A stretch of 64,000 nucleotides of DNA from positions 372,001-436,000 of the forward strand of contig NZ_CP023397.1 in assembly GCF_008808095.1 (NCBI RefSeq). The letters are read 5' to 3'. Origin of the DNA: Pseudoalteromonas ruthenica (GTDB lineage Bacteria; Pseudomonadota; Gammaproteobacteria; Enterobacterales; Alteromonadaceae). The notes beneath the pieces are model-generated. The model was not told the origin of the DNA. It saw only the letters and a program-made list of their open reading frames with translations, and ran no database searches. The position numbers and the translations under genes were made by a program. Positions 17,035 to 26,183 of this stretch are shown piece by piece. Position 1 is the stretch's first letter. Each line of letters begins with the position of its first letter.

Positions 17035-18264
17035 TCAAGGTTTAAATGAATTTTTCGCTTCAATCCACTGCGCCATATATTGGGTGCTGCGCATGGTGTG
17101 GTGTTTGAGCATTTGCCCGGTGAAGTTATTGCGGCGATGGCCAGCTAAATCGGCGCGTATCCCTTCAAGAGCCGTGATCAGTTGCTTACCGAGAGCTTCG
17201 CCGTTATAAAAACGTTGCAGCAACTCATCGCCATGACGTTGTGCAGCAGTAAATTCGCTGGGTTGTTGATAAAGCTTAACTGCGGCATCGGCAAACAGCT
17301 GCGCGTCATTGCAAATGGCGCCATTCCAAGGCAAATCCCCATGCATGCCCTCAGCGCCAATGGCGGTGGTAACCGAAGGTGTACGGGTGATCATGGCTTC
17401 GAGTAATTTGCCTTTGATGCCCGCACCAAAGCGCAGCGGCGCAAGACATACCCGTGCCGAGCCCATGGCCTGATGTGCATCTTCGGCCCAGCCCTTGATG
17501 ATAAAACCGGTTTTCGGATTATGTAATGCAGTGGCCTTAGGCGGTGGGTATGAGCCGTAGATATGTAACTCAGCCTTAGGTAGCTGTTTGCGAATAAGAG
17601 GCCAAATTTGTTGTAAATACAGCACCGCATCCCAATTTGGCGCGTGGCGAAAATTACCAATGGTCATAAAGTGTTGGCGTTGCTCAAAACTCGGCCAATG
17701 CGAATGCAGCGCGGCGGTATCAACCATAAACGGCAAATGATGCACTAAGGCGCTATCAACCTTGAACACCTGCTCTAACAGCTGCATTTCGTAGCTGGAG
17801 ATAATCAAGCTCAAATCGCAGCGTAAAATGGCGGCGATTTCTCTTTTGGCTAGATCACCGTGTAGGTCGTTATGACTAAACTCACGGCCCGCTTTGTGCG
17901 CTTCATGGCGAGCGCCGCGCAGGCATTGCAAGTCCTCGGTATCGAGCAGTTTCAGTGCCTCGGGAGCAAACTTATCCACGCGCCAGCCAAATTGCTCTTC
18001 CATCATAAACCGGTCGAACATAACAATATCCGGCTGCAACTCGCTGATATAGGCATCAAAGCTACTGCAATTAAGGGCGATATCGCGACAGGTGATACCA
18101 TATTCGGTCAAATCTTGCATGTGTTCGGAGCGCTGTGCAGGAGAGGCAAACTCGACCTGCCACCCTTGACTGCGAAACAACTTTAATAACGACATCATGT
18201 GGCTGCCCGCCGCCGATGAATTCGGCTCTGGCCACACGTAGCCAATCACTAACACTTGGGTCAT
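17035..18264 (-). CDS. Glycosyltransferase, GT-B fold (GT4-like)
   Basis: 409 aa. The N-terminal Rossmann-like half starts VLVIGYVWPEPNSSAAGSHM; the C-terminal half holds the donor-binding signature LRFGAGIKGKLLEAMITRTPSVTT (about 295-318), with the Glu of the EX7E motif, and IHIYGSYPP-like strands before it. It transfers a sugar to an unknown acceptor. It shares a 4-base ATGA overlap with the LacI regulator upstream, so the two are translated together. No other polysaccharide genes are near, which is unusual for this family. Confidence 0.85.
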   Translation of the reverse strand: MTQVLVIGYVWPEPNSSAAGSHMMSLLKLFRSQGWQVEFASPAQRSEHMQDLTEYGITCRDIALNCSSFDAYISELQPDIVMFDRFMMEEQFGWRVDKFAPEALKLLDTEDLQCLRGARHEAHKAGREFSHNDLHGDLAKREIAAILRCDLSLIISSYEMQLLEQVFKVDSALVHHLPFMVDTAALHSHWPSFEQRQHFMTIGNFRHAPNWDAVLYLQQIWPLIRKQLPKAELHIYGSYPPPKATALHNPKTGFIIKGWAEDAHQAMGSARVCLAPLRFGAGIKGKLLEAMITRTPSVTTAIGAEGMHGDLPWNGAICNDAQLFADAAVKLYQQPSEFTAAQRHGDELLQRFYNGEALGKQLITALEGIRADLAGHRRNNFTGQMLKHHTMRSTQYMAQWIEAKNSFKP

Positions 18265-19274
18265 AGGCTTGACTCCCGTACTTGTAATTCAACATCTATC
18301 AAGGTGCGCACAGGGGCTTTATTACCTGCCATGATTTCTTTTAACACCGCCGTGGTGCGTCGGCCGATTTCTGCAGCGTCAATGCGCACTGAGCTCAGCG
18401 CTGGGGTCATCAACGCCGAATCATCCAAATCATCAAAGCCCACCACTTTAATGTCTTTCCCTGGGGTCAAGCCAACCTCGCGCATGGCCTCAATAAAGCC
18501 GTAGGCGATGACATCGGAAAAGCACACCACCGCTTGCACCGAGGGTGCTTGGCGGCGCAGTTTCTGAAAGGCTTGATGCCCGCCTTGGCGTGTCGTCGCA
18601 GAGTTAATGATGTGGCTGTGTACAGCGCTTGGGTGCTCACTGAGCGCTTGTTCAAACCCCGCGAGACGCTCATGATAATCAGAGATATCACTATTGCCGC
18701 CGATAAATGCTAGCTCCTGCACCGCTTGGCTGAGGAGGTGTTCGGCGGCTAAAAATGTGCCTTTGCGATTGTCAGGCAAAATACATGGCGCGCTGCTTAA
18801 GCTAATTTCGCGCATGATATTAATAACTGGGAAGCCGCTTTGGATCAGCTCATTCTGCCATTGCTTATCCGTTGCCGGCGCAGGGCACATAACAAATGCG
18901 GCGACATTATACTCTTTTAGGGTGTTGACCACTTGTTGCTGGCGAGCAAAACTCTCGCCGGTGTTAACCAACATGGGAACGAGCCCTAAATCATAAATAT
19001 ATTGCTCCAAGCCCACCGCTAACTGCGCCGAATACGGATTGGTTAAATCATTAATCACCAAAGCCACTAAACGAGAGCGCCTTGAGCGCAACGACGCCGC
19101 ATCGCGGCTGTATACGTAGCCCAACTCGGCAATGGCGCGCTCGACTTTTGCCTTACTTTTATCACTGACCTTGTCACTGTGGGTGAGCACTAAGGAGACC
19201 GTTGATTTTGATACGCCTGCGTGCTCGGCGACATCAAATATGGTGATTTTATCGTTGGGGTGCTTTTTTATCAT
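18261..19274 (-). CDS. LacI-family transcription regulator
   Basis: 337 aa from ATG 19274. A longer frame to 19433 adds 53 residues that do not look like any LacI protein and runs into the divergent SDR gene. Residues 10-60 are the LacI DNA-binding unit (ITIFDVAEHAGVSKSTVSLVLTHSDKVSDKSKAKVERAIAEL, with hinge SLRSRRSRLVALVI), followed by a periplasmic-binding-protein-like sensor domain ending VGFDDLDDSALMTPALSSVRID. The effector is unknown. It is divergent from the SDR gene and coupled to the glycosyltransferase; either could be a target. Confidence 0.92.
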   Translation of the reverse strand: MIKKHPNDKITIFDVAEHAGVSKSTVSLVLTHSDKVSDKSKAKVERAIAELGYVYSRDAASLRSRRSRLVALVINDLTNPYSAQLAVGLEQYIYDLGLVPMLVNTGESFARQQQVVNTLKEYNVAAFVMCPAPATDKQWQNELIQSGFPVINIMREISLSSAPCILPDNRKGTFLAAEHLLSQAVQELAFIGGNSDISDYHERLAGFEQALSEHPSAVHSHIINSATTRQGGHQAFQKLRRQAPSVQAVVCFSDVIAYGFIEAMREVGLTPGKDIKVVGFDDLDDSALMTPALSSVRIDAAEIGRRTTAVLKEIMAGNKAPVRTLIDVELQVRESSL

Positions 19275-19395
19275 GGCGTAATACAGCTGCAATATGACGG
19301 GCCATACTAGCTTAAATTGACCTAAATAGCAGCCTTGTGATGATGACTTTGTTACGCTGGGCATAGACCTATGACAGACGCGCAAGGAGACATTT

Positions 19396-20088
19396 ATGCC
19401 CCAGGTTTTAATCACCGGTGCCAATCGCGGCATTGGCTTAGCCCTAGTACAAGAGTATTGTCAGCAGCAGTGGCAAATAATCGCAACCTGCCGCCATCCA
19501 GAGCAGGCGCAGGCCTTACAACAACTGGCGCAAGCGCACAGTAACATCAGCATTGAGGCGTTAAATATCGGCGATAATGAGCAAATCGCGGCGCTTGCAG
19601 AGCACTACCGTGACCTTGCGATTGATGTGCTGATCAGTAACGCCGGCATCTATGGCCCTAAAGGCTACAGCCTAGCTAATCTTGACTTTGCTGCTTGGCA
19701 ACAGGTCATGGACATTAATGTGTTAGCACCGGCTAAACTGGCGCAAGCCTTTTTCCCGCATTTAGCGCGCGCCGACAGCGGCGTGTTTGCTGCGTTGTCA
19801 TCAAAAGTAGGCAGCCACACCGAAAACACTAAAGGCGGTGGCTATATTTACCGCAGCTCTAAAGCTGCGTTGAACTCAGTGGTGAAAAGCCTGAGTAATG
19901 ACTGGCGTGAACACGGCATTAAAACGGTGTCCTTACATCCGGGTTGGGTGCGTACACAAATGGGCGGACCCCATGCGCTTATTGATGCCAGTGACTCGGC
20001 CCGTGGCCTAAAACAAGTCATCGACTCGTTGCAGATGTCGCAAAGCGGCGGTTTTTATAACTATCGCGCAGAGCATTTACCTTGGTAA
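19396..20088 (+). CDS. Short-chain dehydrogenase/reductase
   Basis: 230 aa classical SDR, with TGANRGIG (7-14) for NAD(P), NAG (about 88-90) and the YxxxK catalytic pair in YIYRSSKAALNS (Tyr about 152, Lys about 156), preceded by the Ser in ALSSKVGS. PGWVRTQMGG completes the C-terminal signature. AAGGAG lies 7 bp upstream of the ATG. Substrate cannot be told. It resembles C-factor-like SDRs. It lies 121 bp from the divergent LacI start. Confidence 0.9.
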   Translation: MPQVLITGANRGIGLALVQEYCQQQWQIIATCRHPEQAQALQQLAQAHSNISIEALNIGDNEQIAALAEHYRDLAIDVLISNAGIYGPKGYSLANLDFAAWQQVMDINVLAPAKLAQAFFPHLARADSGVFAALSSKVGSHTENTKGGGYIYRSSKAALNSVVKSLSNDWREHGIKTVSLHPGWVRTQMGGPHALIDASDSARGLKQVIDSLQMSQSGGFYNYRAEHLPW

Positions 20089-20182
20089 CCGGGCATTGGA
20101 CCCAAAAAGTTGCTCAGTAACACTTAGGCATTAGAATACCTTTAAGACATTAACAGGAATCCATAACAATAAAGGAAAAATA

Positions 20183-22624
20183 ATGAAAAAACGCTTTATT
20201 GCCAGTGTGTTGGGCTTAGCTTGTACGCTAAGCCTCAACATTCATGCAGCCCCTTCACAGGCTGCGGCACAATCGGGCTATCAAATGCCCTCGCCAGAGC
20301 TGGCGCAAGTCGTAGAAGCGAAACTTGCACCCCGGTCGATGTTATCTCCTGATGGCCAATATGTGGCCTTACTTGAGCGTCGTCGAGTTGAAAGCTTGCA
20401 AGCATTGGCTAAACCGGAGCTCAAGCTCGCTGGTATTAAACTAAATCCAAAGAACTTCTCTCGCTCTCGCGTACGTAATAAATACACGGCGTTAAGCTTT
20501 AAGGCAGTGGATGGCAGCAAGAGTATCGAAGTCGACGGTTTAGGTGAGGGTATTATGCGCTCACCGCAATGGTCCAGTGATAGTCGCTACCTTAGTTTTG
20601 TGTGGGAAACTCCAGATAGCGCCACATTGTGGTTTTATGATATTGAAAACCAGGCACTGCAGCAGCTTTCAGATTTAGCCCTGAACTCAGTGGTGGCAGC
20701 TAAGCCCTATCAGTGGCTACCCGATGCCAGCGGGGTGATTATCAACCATGCTATCAATGCCGATAAACAAGCCCCTGAAGATGATGCCAGTACCGTGGTG
20801 CCGGTGATCCAGCAAACCACAGGGGAAAAAGCACCGGCCCGTACCTATCAAAACTTGCTCACCAGCCCTCATGACGAAGCGTTATTCAAGTTTTACGGGC
20901 AAGGGCAGCTGTATCGCGTTAGCCTCGATGGCAAGGCGACAAAAGTAGGTAAACCCGCGTTATTTCGTCGCTTTAGTGTTTCACCCGATAGCACCAATCT
21001 CTTGATTGGCGCATTGAATGAGCCGTTTTCTTATCAGGTGCCTTATTATCGCTTCGCCGCGACTTGGTCTGTCTGGGGCATGAGTGGCTATGAGCGTAAA
21101 CAGCTGGCGCAACAGCCACTGGCGGATAATATTCCCCAGGGCTTTGACAGTGTGCGCACCGGCCCTCGTGACTTTGAATGGCGTGCTGATAAAGGGGCAA
21201 CGGTGATCTGGGCTGAGGCTCAAGATGGCGGCGATATGAAAACCGATGTGCCGCACCATGATTACGTTTATAGCTTGAGTGCACCGTTTAAGCGTAAACC
21301 TAAGCTGTTTACTAAAGTAGAGCGTCGTTTCGCTGGTATTACTTGGGGTAACGATACGGTGGCAACCCTCAGTGAATGGCGCTTTAGCGATCGCATGTTA
21401 CGTACTTGGGTTATTCAACCTGACGATGCATCCAGCTCACCGGTGCTTTTCTCAGAGCGCAGCTATAACGACGCCTACAAAGACCCCGGTAATCCGATTT
21501 ACACCACCAACGACCTCGGCGCTCGAGTAATGAAAGTCATCGGCGACCGCTATGTGTTTTTACGCGGTAATGGTGCTTCAGAAAAGGGCAATATTCCGTT
21601 TCTAGACCGCTATGATGTAAAAACCAACAGCACCCAGCGGTTGTGGCAAAGTGAAGCGCCTTATTATGAGCGCGTGGTGGGGATGCTTGATGATGAAGGG
21701 CGCCGTTTTATCACCGTGCGTGAGTCAAAAACCGAGCAGCCTAATTTATTTATTCGTGATTTAGACAATAATGCGTTAACTCAGCTGACCGAGTTCCCGC
21801 ACCCGTACCCGGCATTTAAAGGGGTGCAAAAAGAGCAACTGCGTTATCAGCGCGATGACGGTGTTCAGCTCTCGGGTACTCTGTATCTACCTCCAGGTTA
21901 TGACCCTTCACAGGGCAGCATTCCGGTACTGATGTGGGCCTATCCACTTGAGTATAAAGATAAAGGCGTGGCTTCTCAGGTGCGGGAGTCGCCCTATGAA
22001 TTCACCTATATCGGCTATTGGGGCCCAATGCCGTATCTCGCTAAAGGTATTGCCGTGTTTGATGACCCGAAAATGCCCATTGTCGGCGTGGATGGCAAAG
22101 AGCCTAACGACACCTTCCGTAAACAGTTAGTAGCCAGCGCCCAAGCAGCGGTGGATGTACTGGTAGAAAAAGGCGTCGCCGATAAAGACAACATCGCTAT
22201 CGCCGGGCACTCTTATGGCGCCTTTATGGTGGCTAACTTGCTTGCCCATAGCGACTTGTTCAAAGCAGGAATTGCCCGCAGTGGCGCTTATAACCGCACC
22301 CTAACGCCATTCGGCTTCCAAGGTGAAGAGCGTAACTTCTGGGAAGGGCAAGACGTGTACGCCAACATGTCGCCATTTTTCCATGTCGATAAGATTAACG
22401 AACCGATGTTGATGATCCATGGCAAGGAAGATCCCAACAGCGGTACCTTCCCCATGCAAAGTGAACGTATGTATGCGGCGATGAAGGGCCTAGGTAAGGA
22501 TGCTCGTTTGGTAATGCTGCCTTACGAGGCCCACGGCTACCGTGCCCGTAAGAGCCTGCTTCATGTTTTATGGGAGCAAGAGCAGTGGCTAGATAAGTAT
22601 CTGCTCAATACCCCTAGCGAATAA
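20183..22624 (+). CDS. Secreted S9-family peptidase (prolyl oligopeptidase-type)
   Basis: 813 aa. The signal peptide is cut near HAA (about 23-25). Residues about 30-560 are a WD/TolB-like propeller (SPDGQYVALLERR, SPQWSSDSRYLSF), and about 560-810 an alpha/beta-hydrolase domain. The catalytic triad is readable: Ser677 in GHSYGAF, Asp750 in HGKEDPNSG and His784 in EAHGY. S9 enzymes of this plan cleave short peptides in the periplasm, often after Pro or acidic residues. It lies directly upstream of the POT peptide transporter, so it probably feeds it. It has no copy of the GntR operator found before the transporter, and ends in its own terminator. Confidence 0.92.
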   Translation: MKKRFIASVLGLACTLSLNIHAAPSQAAAQSGYQMPSPELAQVVEAKLAPRSMLSPDGQYVALLERRRVESLQALAKPELKLAGIKLNPKNFSRSRVRNKYTALSFKAVDGSKSIEVDGLGEGIMRSPQWSSDSRYLSFVWETPDSATLWFYDIENQALQQLSDLALNSVVAAKPYQWLPDASGVIINHAINADKQAPEDDASTVVPVIQQTTGEKAPARTYQNLLTSPHDEALFKFYGQGQLYRVSLDGKATKVGKPALFRRFSVSPDSTNLLIGALNEPFSYQVPYYRFAATWSVWGMSGYERKQLAQQPLADNIPQGFDSVRTGPRDFEWRADKGATVIWAEAQDGGDMKTDVPHHDYVYSLSAPFKRKPKLFTKVERRFAGITWGNDTVATLSEWRFSDRMLRTWVIQPDDASSSPVLFSERSYNDAYKDPGNPIYTTNDLGARVMKVIGDRYVFLRGNGASEKGNIPFLDRYDVKTNSTQRLWQSEAPYYERVVGMLDDEGRRFITVRESKTEQPNLFIRDLDNNALTQLTEFPHPYPAFKGVQKEQLRYQRDDGVQLSGTLYLPPGYDPSQGSIPVLMWAYPLEYKDKGVASQVRESPYEFTYIGYWGPMPYLAKGIAVFDDPKMPIVGVDGKEPNDTFRKQLVASAQAAVDVLVEKGVADKDNIAIAGHSYGAFMVANLLAHSDLFKAGIARSGAYNRTLTPFGFQGEERNFWEGQDVYANMSPFFHVDKINEPMLMIHGKEDPNSGTFPMQSERMYAAMKGLGKDARLVMLPYEAHGYRARKSLLHVLWEQEQWLDKYLLNTPSE

Positions 22625-22639
22625 CTGAAACCATGCTAA

Positions 22640-22667
22640 AAGCCCGAGTTTATCTCGGGTTTTTTTA
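22640..22667 (+). terminator. Rho-independent terminator after the S9 peptidase
   Basis: CCCGAG / CTCGGG stem with loop TTTAT and a following run of seven T, 16 bp past the stop codon. It separates the peptidase from the transporter promoter. Confidence 0.9.
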
Positions 22668-22771
22668 TGCCTGTAAGCGTCAGTAAGACGGTGTGTTAGT
22701 CGCTGGATATTTGCTTCGCTGGTCAGAGGCGCTGGTTGTGGTTGAGAAGCACACTATAAGTATGATATGTA

Positions 22772-22785
22772 TATTGTATACAATA
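22772..22785. promoter_or_regulatory. GntR/FCD operator copy 1 (before POT transporter)
   Basis: Perfect 14-bp palindrome TATTGTATACAATA, 16 bp before the transporter ATG at 22802. The centre GT-AT-AC fits the GT-N(0-3)-AC core of FadR-subfamily GntR operators. The same sequence stands before the hydroxyproline operons, the TonB receptor and the collagenase. Its place between promoter and start codon fits repression. Confidence 0.82.
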
Positions 22786-22801
22786 ATAAAAAGACATCAT
22801 T

Positions 22802-24532
22802 ATGACCACTTCGCTGCAAGCTCAACAACCCGCAACCAAACACTGGCGCTTCGGTGCTCGATTCTACATTGCTAACTTAATGGAGGTATTTGAACGCCTC
22901 GCTTGGTATGGCTTTTTCGCTGTTTCATCGGTGTATATGACTACACCACAAAGTCATGGAGGGGTCGGTTTTAGCGATAGTCAACGCGGTGCTATTCAAG
23001 GCATTATTCCCTTCTTTTTGTATTTATTGCCGGTGTTAACAGGGGCCTTGGGCGATCGAGTGGGCTATCGCAAGATGTTTATTGTGTCATTTATGCTGAT
23101 GGCGCCAGGGTATTACCTGTTAGGGGAGGCGCGTAGCTTTTGGCCGTTTTTTGCTGCGCTGTCGTTGGTGGCATTGGGGGCGGCCTGTTTTAAGCCTGTG
23201 GTGGTTGGTACCATTTCCCACAGCACCAATGATCATAACCGGGGCGTGGGCTTTGGCGTTTTTTATACCATGGTTAATATTGGCGGTTTTATAGGCCCTA
23301 TGGTTGCTGGAGCGATGCGAGCGATTAGCTGGGATGCGGTTTTTCTTATGTCGGCAGCATGGATAGTGCTGAACTTTATTCCGGTGTTGTTGTTTTATCG
23401 TGATCCGCCTGCTTTGCGTCAACAACACGCCTCACTCAGTTTGATATTGAAGCAGGCGCAGCAGGTCCTGGGCAATGCCCGGTTTGCTCTGCTCATTGCC
23501 CTGAGTGTAATCGTGCTGATGAGCGCCGGTGTACAATGGCTCAGCTATGGCAGTGCATTTCTCTTGATTGCTCTGTGGGTTGGGGCCAATTTGCTCTGGG
23601 ATAGGCTACCCGTGGCAACAATGAGCGCCAAGACTTGGTGGCGACAACCTATCCGTATTAGTAACCCGCGTTTTGCCTTGTACTTGTTGATTCTGACGGG
23701 ATTTTGGACCGTCTATAACCAGCTTTTTTATACCTTGCCTTTGTATATTCGCGACTACGTTGATACCGGCGATGTGCTGGCGCTACTGGCAGTATTTGGT
23801 GACTCGGCGGTGAACTTTTTTGCCCATGTCGATCAAGATGCCTTAGCACAAGCCGTTAATGCATTGTTTTTGCAGCTGCAACAAGGCCCAAGCAACATCG
23901 ATTTAGAGGCGTTACGGTTGCAGTGGGTGCATTACAAAGTCAATGTTCCCAACGCAGAGCTGGCGGTGCTGGTGGAGCGCTTGTCACTGTTGGCTCAGCA
24001 ACAAGCGCAGCTCAGTACGGTGCAACTTACGGTCATGGTCGATGCGCTTTCGGCATATCGGCAAGTCAATCCAGAGTACCTTATTAATTTAGATTTTGCC
24101 GCCATCGTGTTGCTGCAAATCGCGGTAAGCGCACTGTGTCAGCGCTTTAAAACATTTTATGTATTAAGCGCAGGATTAGTGGTGATGGCTATGGCGTTTT
24201 GCTACCTCATAACGATGGATATGCATGCCAGTGGTTGGGCTGTGGTTTGCGTTATTTTGCTTATCGCCTTGGCAGAGATGCTCACTTCACCAAAAAGCCA
24301 AGAATACGTAGCCAGCATTGCCCCAAAGCAGCAAGCGGCGCTCTACATGGGTTACTATTTTGTTTCCATGGCTCTGGGCTTTTTGTTTGCCGGGTTTTTA
24401 TCTGGGTGGAGTTACTCGCAGCTTACCTTAGCGCTCGGGCGTCCAGAACTAATGTGGGGGCTGTTTGCCGGGATAGCTGCGCTCACGGCAGTCGCACTTA
24501 TTTGCTTTCATAGCTCGGCAAAGCAGCAATAA
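22802..24532 (+). CDS. POT/PTR2-type peptide transporter (MFS) with large internal insertion
   Basis: 576 aa. The first half has the proton-coupled oligopeptide transporter marks: ExxFERLAWYG in TM1 (EVFERLAWYGFF), GALGDRVGYRK between TM2 and TM3, and FYTMVNIGGFIGP in TM5. About 105 hydrophilic, Gln/Leu-rich residues (roughly 320-430) are inserted between two membrane blocks, where standard bacterial POTs have a short loop. A second helix block follows, with LTSPKSQEYVASIAPKQQAALYMGYYF. It imports di- or tripeptides with protons, plausibly Pro/Hyp-containing ones given its operator. Start ATG 22802 has no strong ribosome box. Confidence 0.88.
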   Translation: MTTSLQAQQPATKHWRFGARFYIANLMEVFERLAWYGFFAVSSVYMTTPQSHGGVGFSDSQRGAIQGIIPFFLYLLPVLTGALGDRVGYRKMFIVSFMLMAPGYYLLGEARSFWPFFAALSLVALGAACFKPVVVGTISHSTNDHNRGVGFGVFYTMVNIGGFIGPMVAGAMRAISWDAVFLMSAAWIVLNFIPVLLFYRDPPALRQQHASLSLILKQAQQVLGNARFALLIALSVIVLMSAGVQWLSYGSAFLLIALWVGANLLWDRLPVATMSAKTWWRQPIRISNPRFALYLLILTGFWTVYNQLFYTLPLYIRDYVDTGDVLALLAVFGDSAVNFFAHVDQDALAQAVNALFLQLQQGPSNIDLEALRLQWVHYKVNVPNAELAVLVERLSLLAQQQAQLSTVQLTVMVDALSAYRQVNPEYLINLDFAAIVLLQIAVSALCQRFKTFYVLSAGLVVMAMAFCYLITMDMHASGWAVVCVILLIALAEMLTSPKSQEYVASIAPKQQAALYMGYYFVSMALGFLFAGFLSGWSYSQLTLALGRPELMWGLFAGIAALTAVALICFHSSAKQQ

Positions 24533-24722
24533 CACAAGTAGCCTTATCACTAAGCTTAAAGGTTCAATCTATTTTTATACCCTAAGTTGTGCTGCTCACC
24601 TGCACAGGCTACAAAGGTCAGTGGTTATCGAAGGCAATGGTTGGAGCAGTGATCTGAGTCATTGTTTATCTATGAAAAGAGTGTTAATAATTGCTCAGGT
24701 TTCATTGGCAAATAATATAATA

Positions 24723-25115
24723 ATGACAAGTTTGTCCCATGGTACATCGCAAGTTAGCGCCCAGGATGGGGTAATAGAGGCGCGCTTTATTGGCAGCTTT
24801 AACGCGTTCGGCGTACAAGAATATGCACGTAAAGTAAAAGCGCTTGTTGCGGGTTTTGACGGTGCGAAGTTCTCAATGCTAATTGATAACACGGGGTTCG
24901 AAGGAGGCACACCAGAAGCTTATCAAACCCTCGATAATTACAATGACTGGTTGAACTCGCAAGCACTGATAGCCAAAGCCTTTGTCATTCAAAGCACCAT
25001 GAATAGGCATATTTTGATGCAGCGCACGCCCGCATTAGCGACCCAAAAAGTGGCCTTTTTTACCGATATTAATGAGGCGAGAGCCTGGCTGAAAAAGCAA
25101 GACGATAACGTTTAG
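24723..25115 (+). CDS. SpoIIAA-like (STAS-fold) small cytosolic protein
   Basis: 130 aa if begun at ATG 24723; a longer frame starts at 24621 but lacks supporting sequence features. No clear ribosome box is seen for any start. The segment VIEARFIGSFNAFGVQEYARKVKALV, then FSMLIDNTGFEGGTPEAYQTLD and a C-terminal KVAFFTDINEARAWLKK, match the SpoIIAA-like family of small STAS-fold proteins in marine bacteria. Function is unknown. The 3' end overlaps the convergent HxlR gene by 4 bases. Confidence 0.62.
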   Translation: MTSLSHGTSQVSAQDGVIEARFIGSFNAFGVQEYARKVKALVAGFDGAKFSMLIDNTGFEGGTPEAYQTLDNYNDWLNSQALIAKAFVIQSTMNRHILMQRTPALATQKVAFFTDINEARAWLKKQDDNV

Positions 25116-25474
25116 CTTGGCAGATTATTCGACTCCGACCACTGCCTGAGTTCTTCAAGTATACTCAAGGCTGACTTGCCAAACTCGCTAAGCTCATAAG
25201 TTACTGCCACAGGACGCGTGCTGATCACTTTGCGTATAACCATGTTGTTGGCTTCTAACTCTTTAAGGCGCTGATCAATCATCTTTTTACTGGCTCCGCC
25301 TAGCATGCGTACTAAGTCATTAAAACGCACTGGCTCATCTTTTAAGTGATAGATCACTGAACCCGTCCACTTTCCGCCGATAAGGCGCATCCCTTTTTCA
25401 ATAGCGCAAGGCTCGGTGCACGCGTTCAACACTTTTTTTCTGCCCTTACTATCTGTTTTTACAGAACTTTGCAT
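25112..25474 (-). CDS. HxlR-family (DUF24) redox-type regulator
   Basis: 120 aa winged-helix protein with CAIEKGMRLIGGKWTGSVIYHLKDEPVRFNDLVRMLGGASKKMIDQRLKELE, the standard HxlR core. The conserved Cys19/Cys23 pair just before the core (ACTEPCAI) is where YodB, HypR and QorR proteins sense quinones or electrophiles. It is divergent from the quinone reductase mdaB and very likely represses it until thiol oxidation or alkylation releases it. Confidence 0.9.
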   Translation of the reverse strand: MQSSVKTDSKGRKKVLNACTEPCAIEKGMRLIGGKWTGSVIYHLKDEPVRFNDLVRMLGGASKKMIDQRLKELEANNMVIRKVISTRPVAVTYELSEFGKSALSILEELRQWSESNNLPS

Positions 25475-25500
25475 GATAGACCCTCGTCTTTTTGTTAGGT

Positions 25501-25559
25501 TACTAAAAGTATACTAATTGTTTTTGGTTTCTAGGTCACTATTATAAACCACGTGGTTT
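25501..25559. promoter_or_regulatory. Divergent HxlR-mdaB control region with two palindromes
   Basis: TACT-AAA-AGTA (25501-25511) matches the inverted-repeat form bound by YodB/QorR-type HxlR proteins. A second perfect 14-bp palindrome AAACCACGTGGTTT lies at 25546-25559, 32 bp before the mdaB start. One or both are candidate operators for the HxlR protein. Confidence 0.5.
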
Positions 25560-25591
25560 TAAAGTTAAACATTCACCTAGGAGCCTTGCAT

Positions 25592-26173
25592 ATGAGTAAC
25601 GTACTGATCATTAATGCACACCATCACTACCCGTTTTCGCCGGGAAATCTCAACCAAAGCTTTGTTGATAAAGCACAAACACTATTAGCAAACAAAGGTT
25701 ACAACATCCAAATAAGCAAACCCTCAGAAGGGTTTGATGTGGAAGCTGCGCTAGCACAGCACCAATGGGCCGATATCGTGTTAGTGCAAATGCCTTTGAA
25801 TTGGATGGGGGTCCCCTGGTCATTCAAAAAGTATATGGATGAAGTGTATACCGCTGGTATGGGCGGAGCACTGTGTCATGGCGATGGACGCAGTGCCGAT
25901 GCACCGCAAAAAAACTACGGCCGTGGCGGTACCTTAGGCGGTACTCGTTATATGTTGTCGGTGACGGCCAATGCGCCGCAACAAGCCTTTAATGACCCTG
26001 AAGAGTTTTTTGACGGTCATAGCATCGACGATTTATTAATGCCCATGCATATGAACTTTAAGTTCTTTGATATGACGCCAATGCCGACATTTAGCGCCTT
26101 TGACGTGATGAAAAATGCTCAGCCTGAGGCCGATTTTGCGCGCTTTCAAGATCACCTAGAAGCACATTTTTAA
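25592..26173 (+). CDS. mdaB: NAD(P)H quinone reductase, MdaB family
   Basis: 193 aa from ATG 25592, which follows TAGGAG; an in-frame start at 25553 lies in the operator. Flavodoxin-like fold with LIINAHHHYPFSPGNLNQSF at the FMN phosphate site, VQMPLNWMGVPWSFKKYMDEVYTAG, the classical MdaB active-site segment, and the GRGGTLGGTRYMLSVTANAP strand. It does two-electron reduction of quinones in the cytoplasm and so avoids semiquinone stress. First gene of a three-gene operon with the redoxin and cupin. Confidence 0.94.
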   Translation: MSNVLIINAHHHYPFSPGNLNQSFVDKAQTLLANKGYNIQISKPSEGFDVEAALAQHQWADIVLVQMPLNWMGVPWSFKKYMDEVYTAGMGGALCHGDGRSADAPQKNYGRGGTLGGTRYMLSVTANAPQQAFNDPEEFFDGHSIDDLLMPMHMNFKFFDMTPMPTFSAFDVMKNAQPEADFARFQDHLEAHF

Positions 26174-26183
26174 GGAGCTCGCC

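Noticed and set aside
25508..25515. AGTATACT as a possible further GntR operator
   Set aside because: It lacks the TTG/CAA arms and is better explained as part of the HxlR control region beside mdaB.
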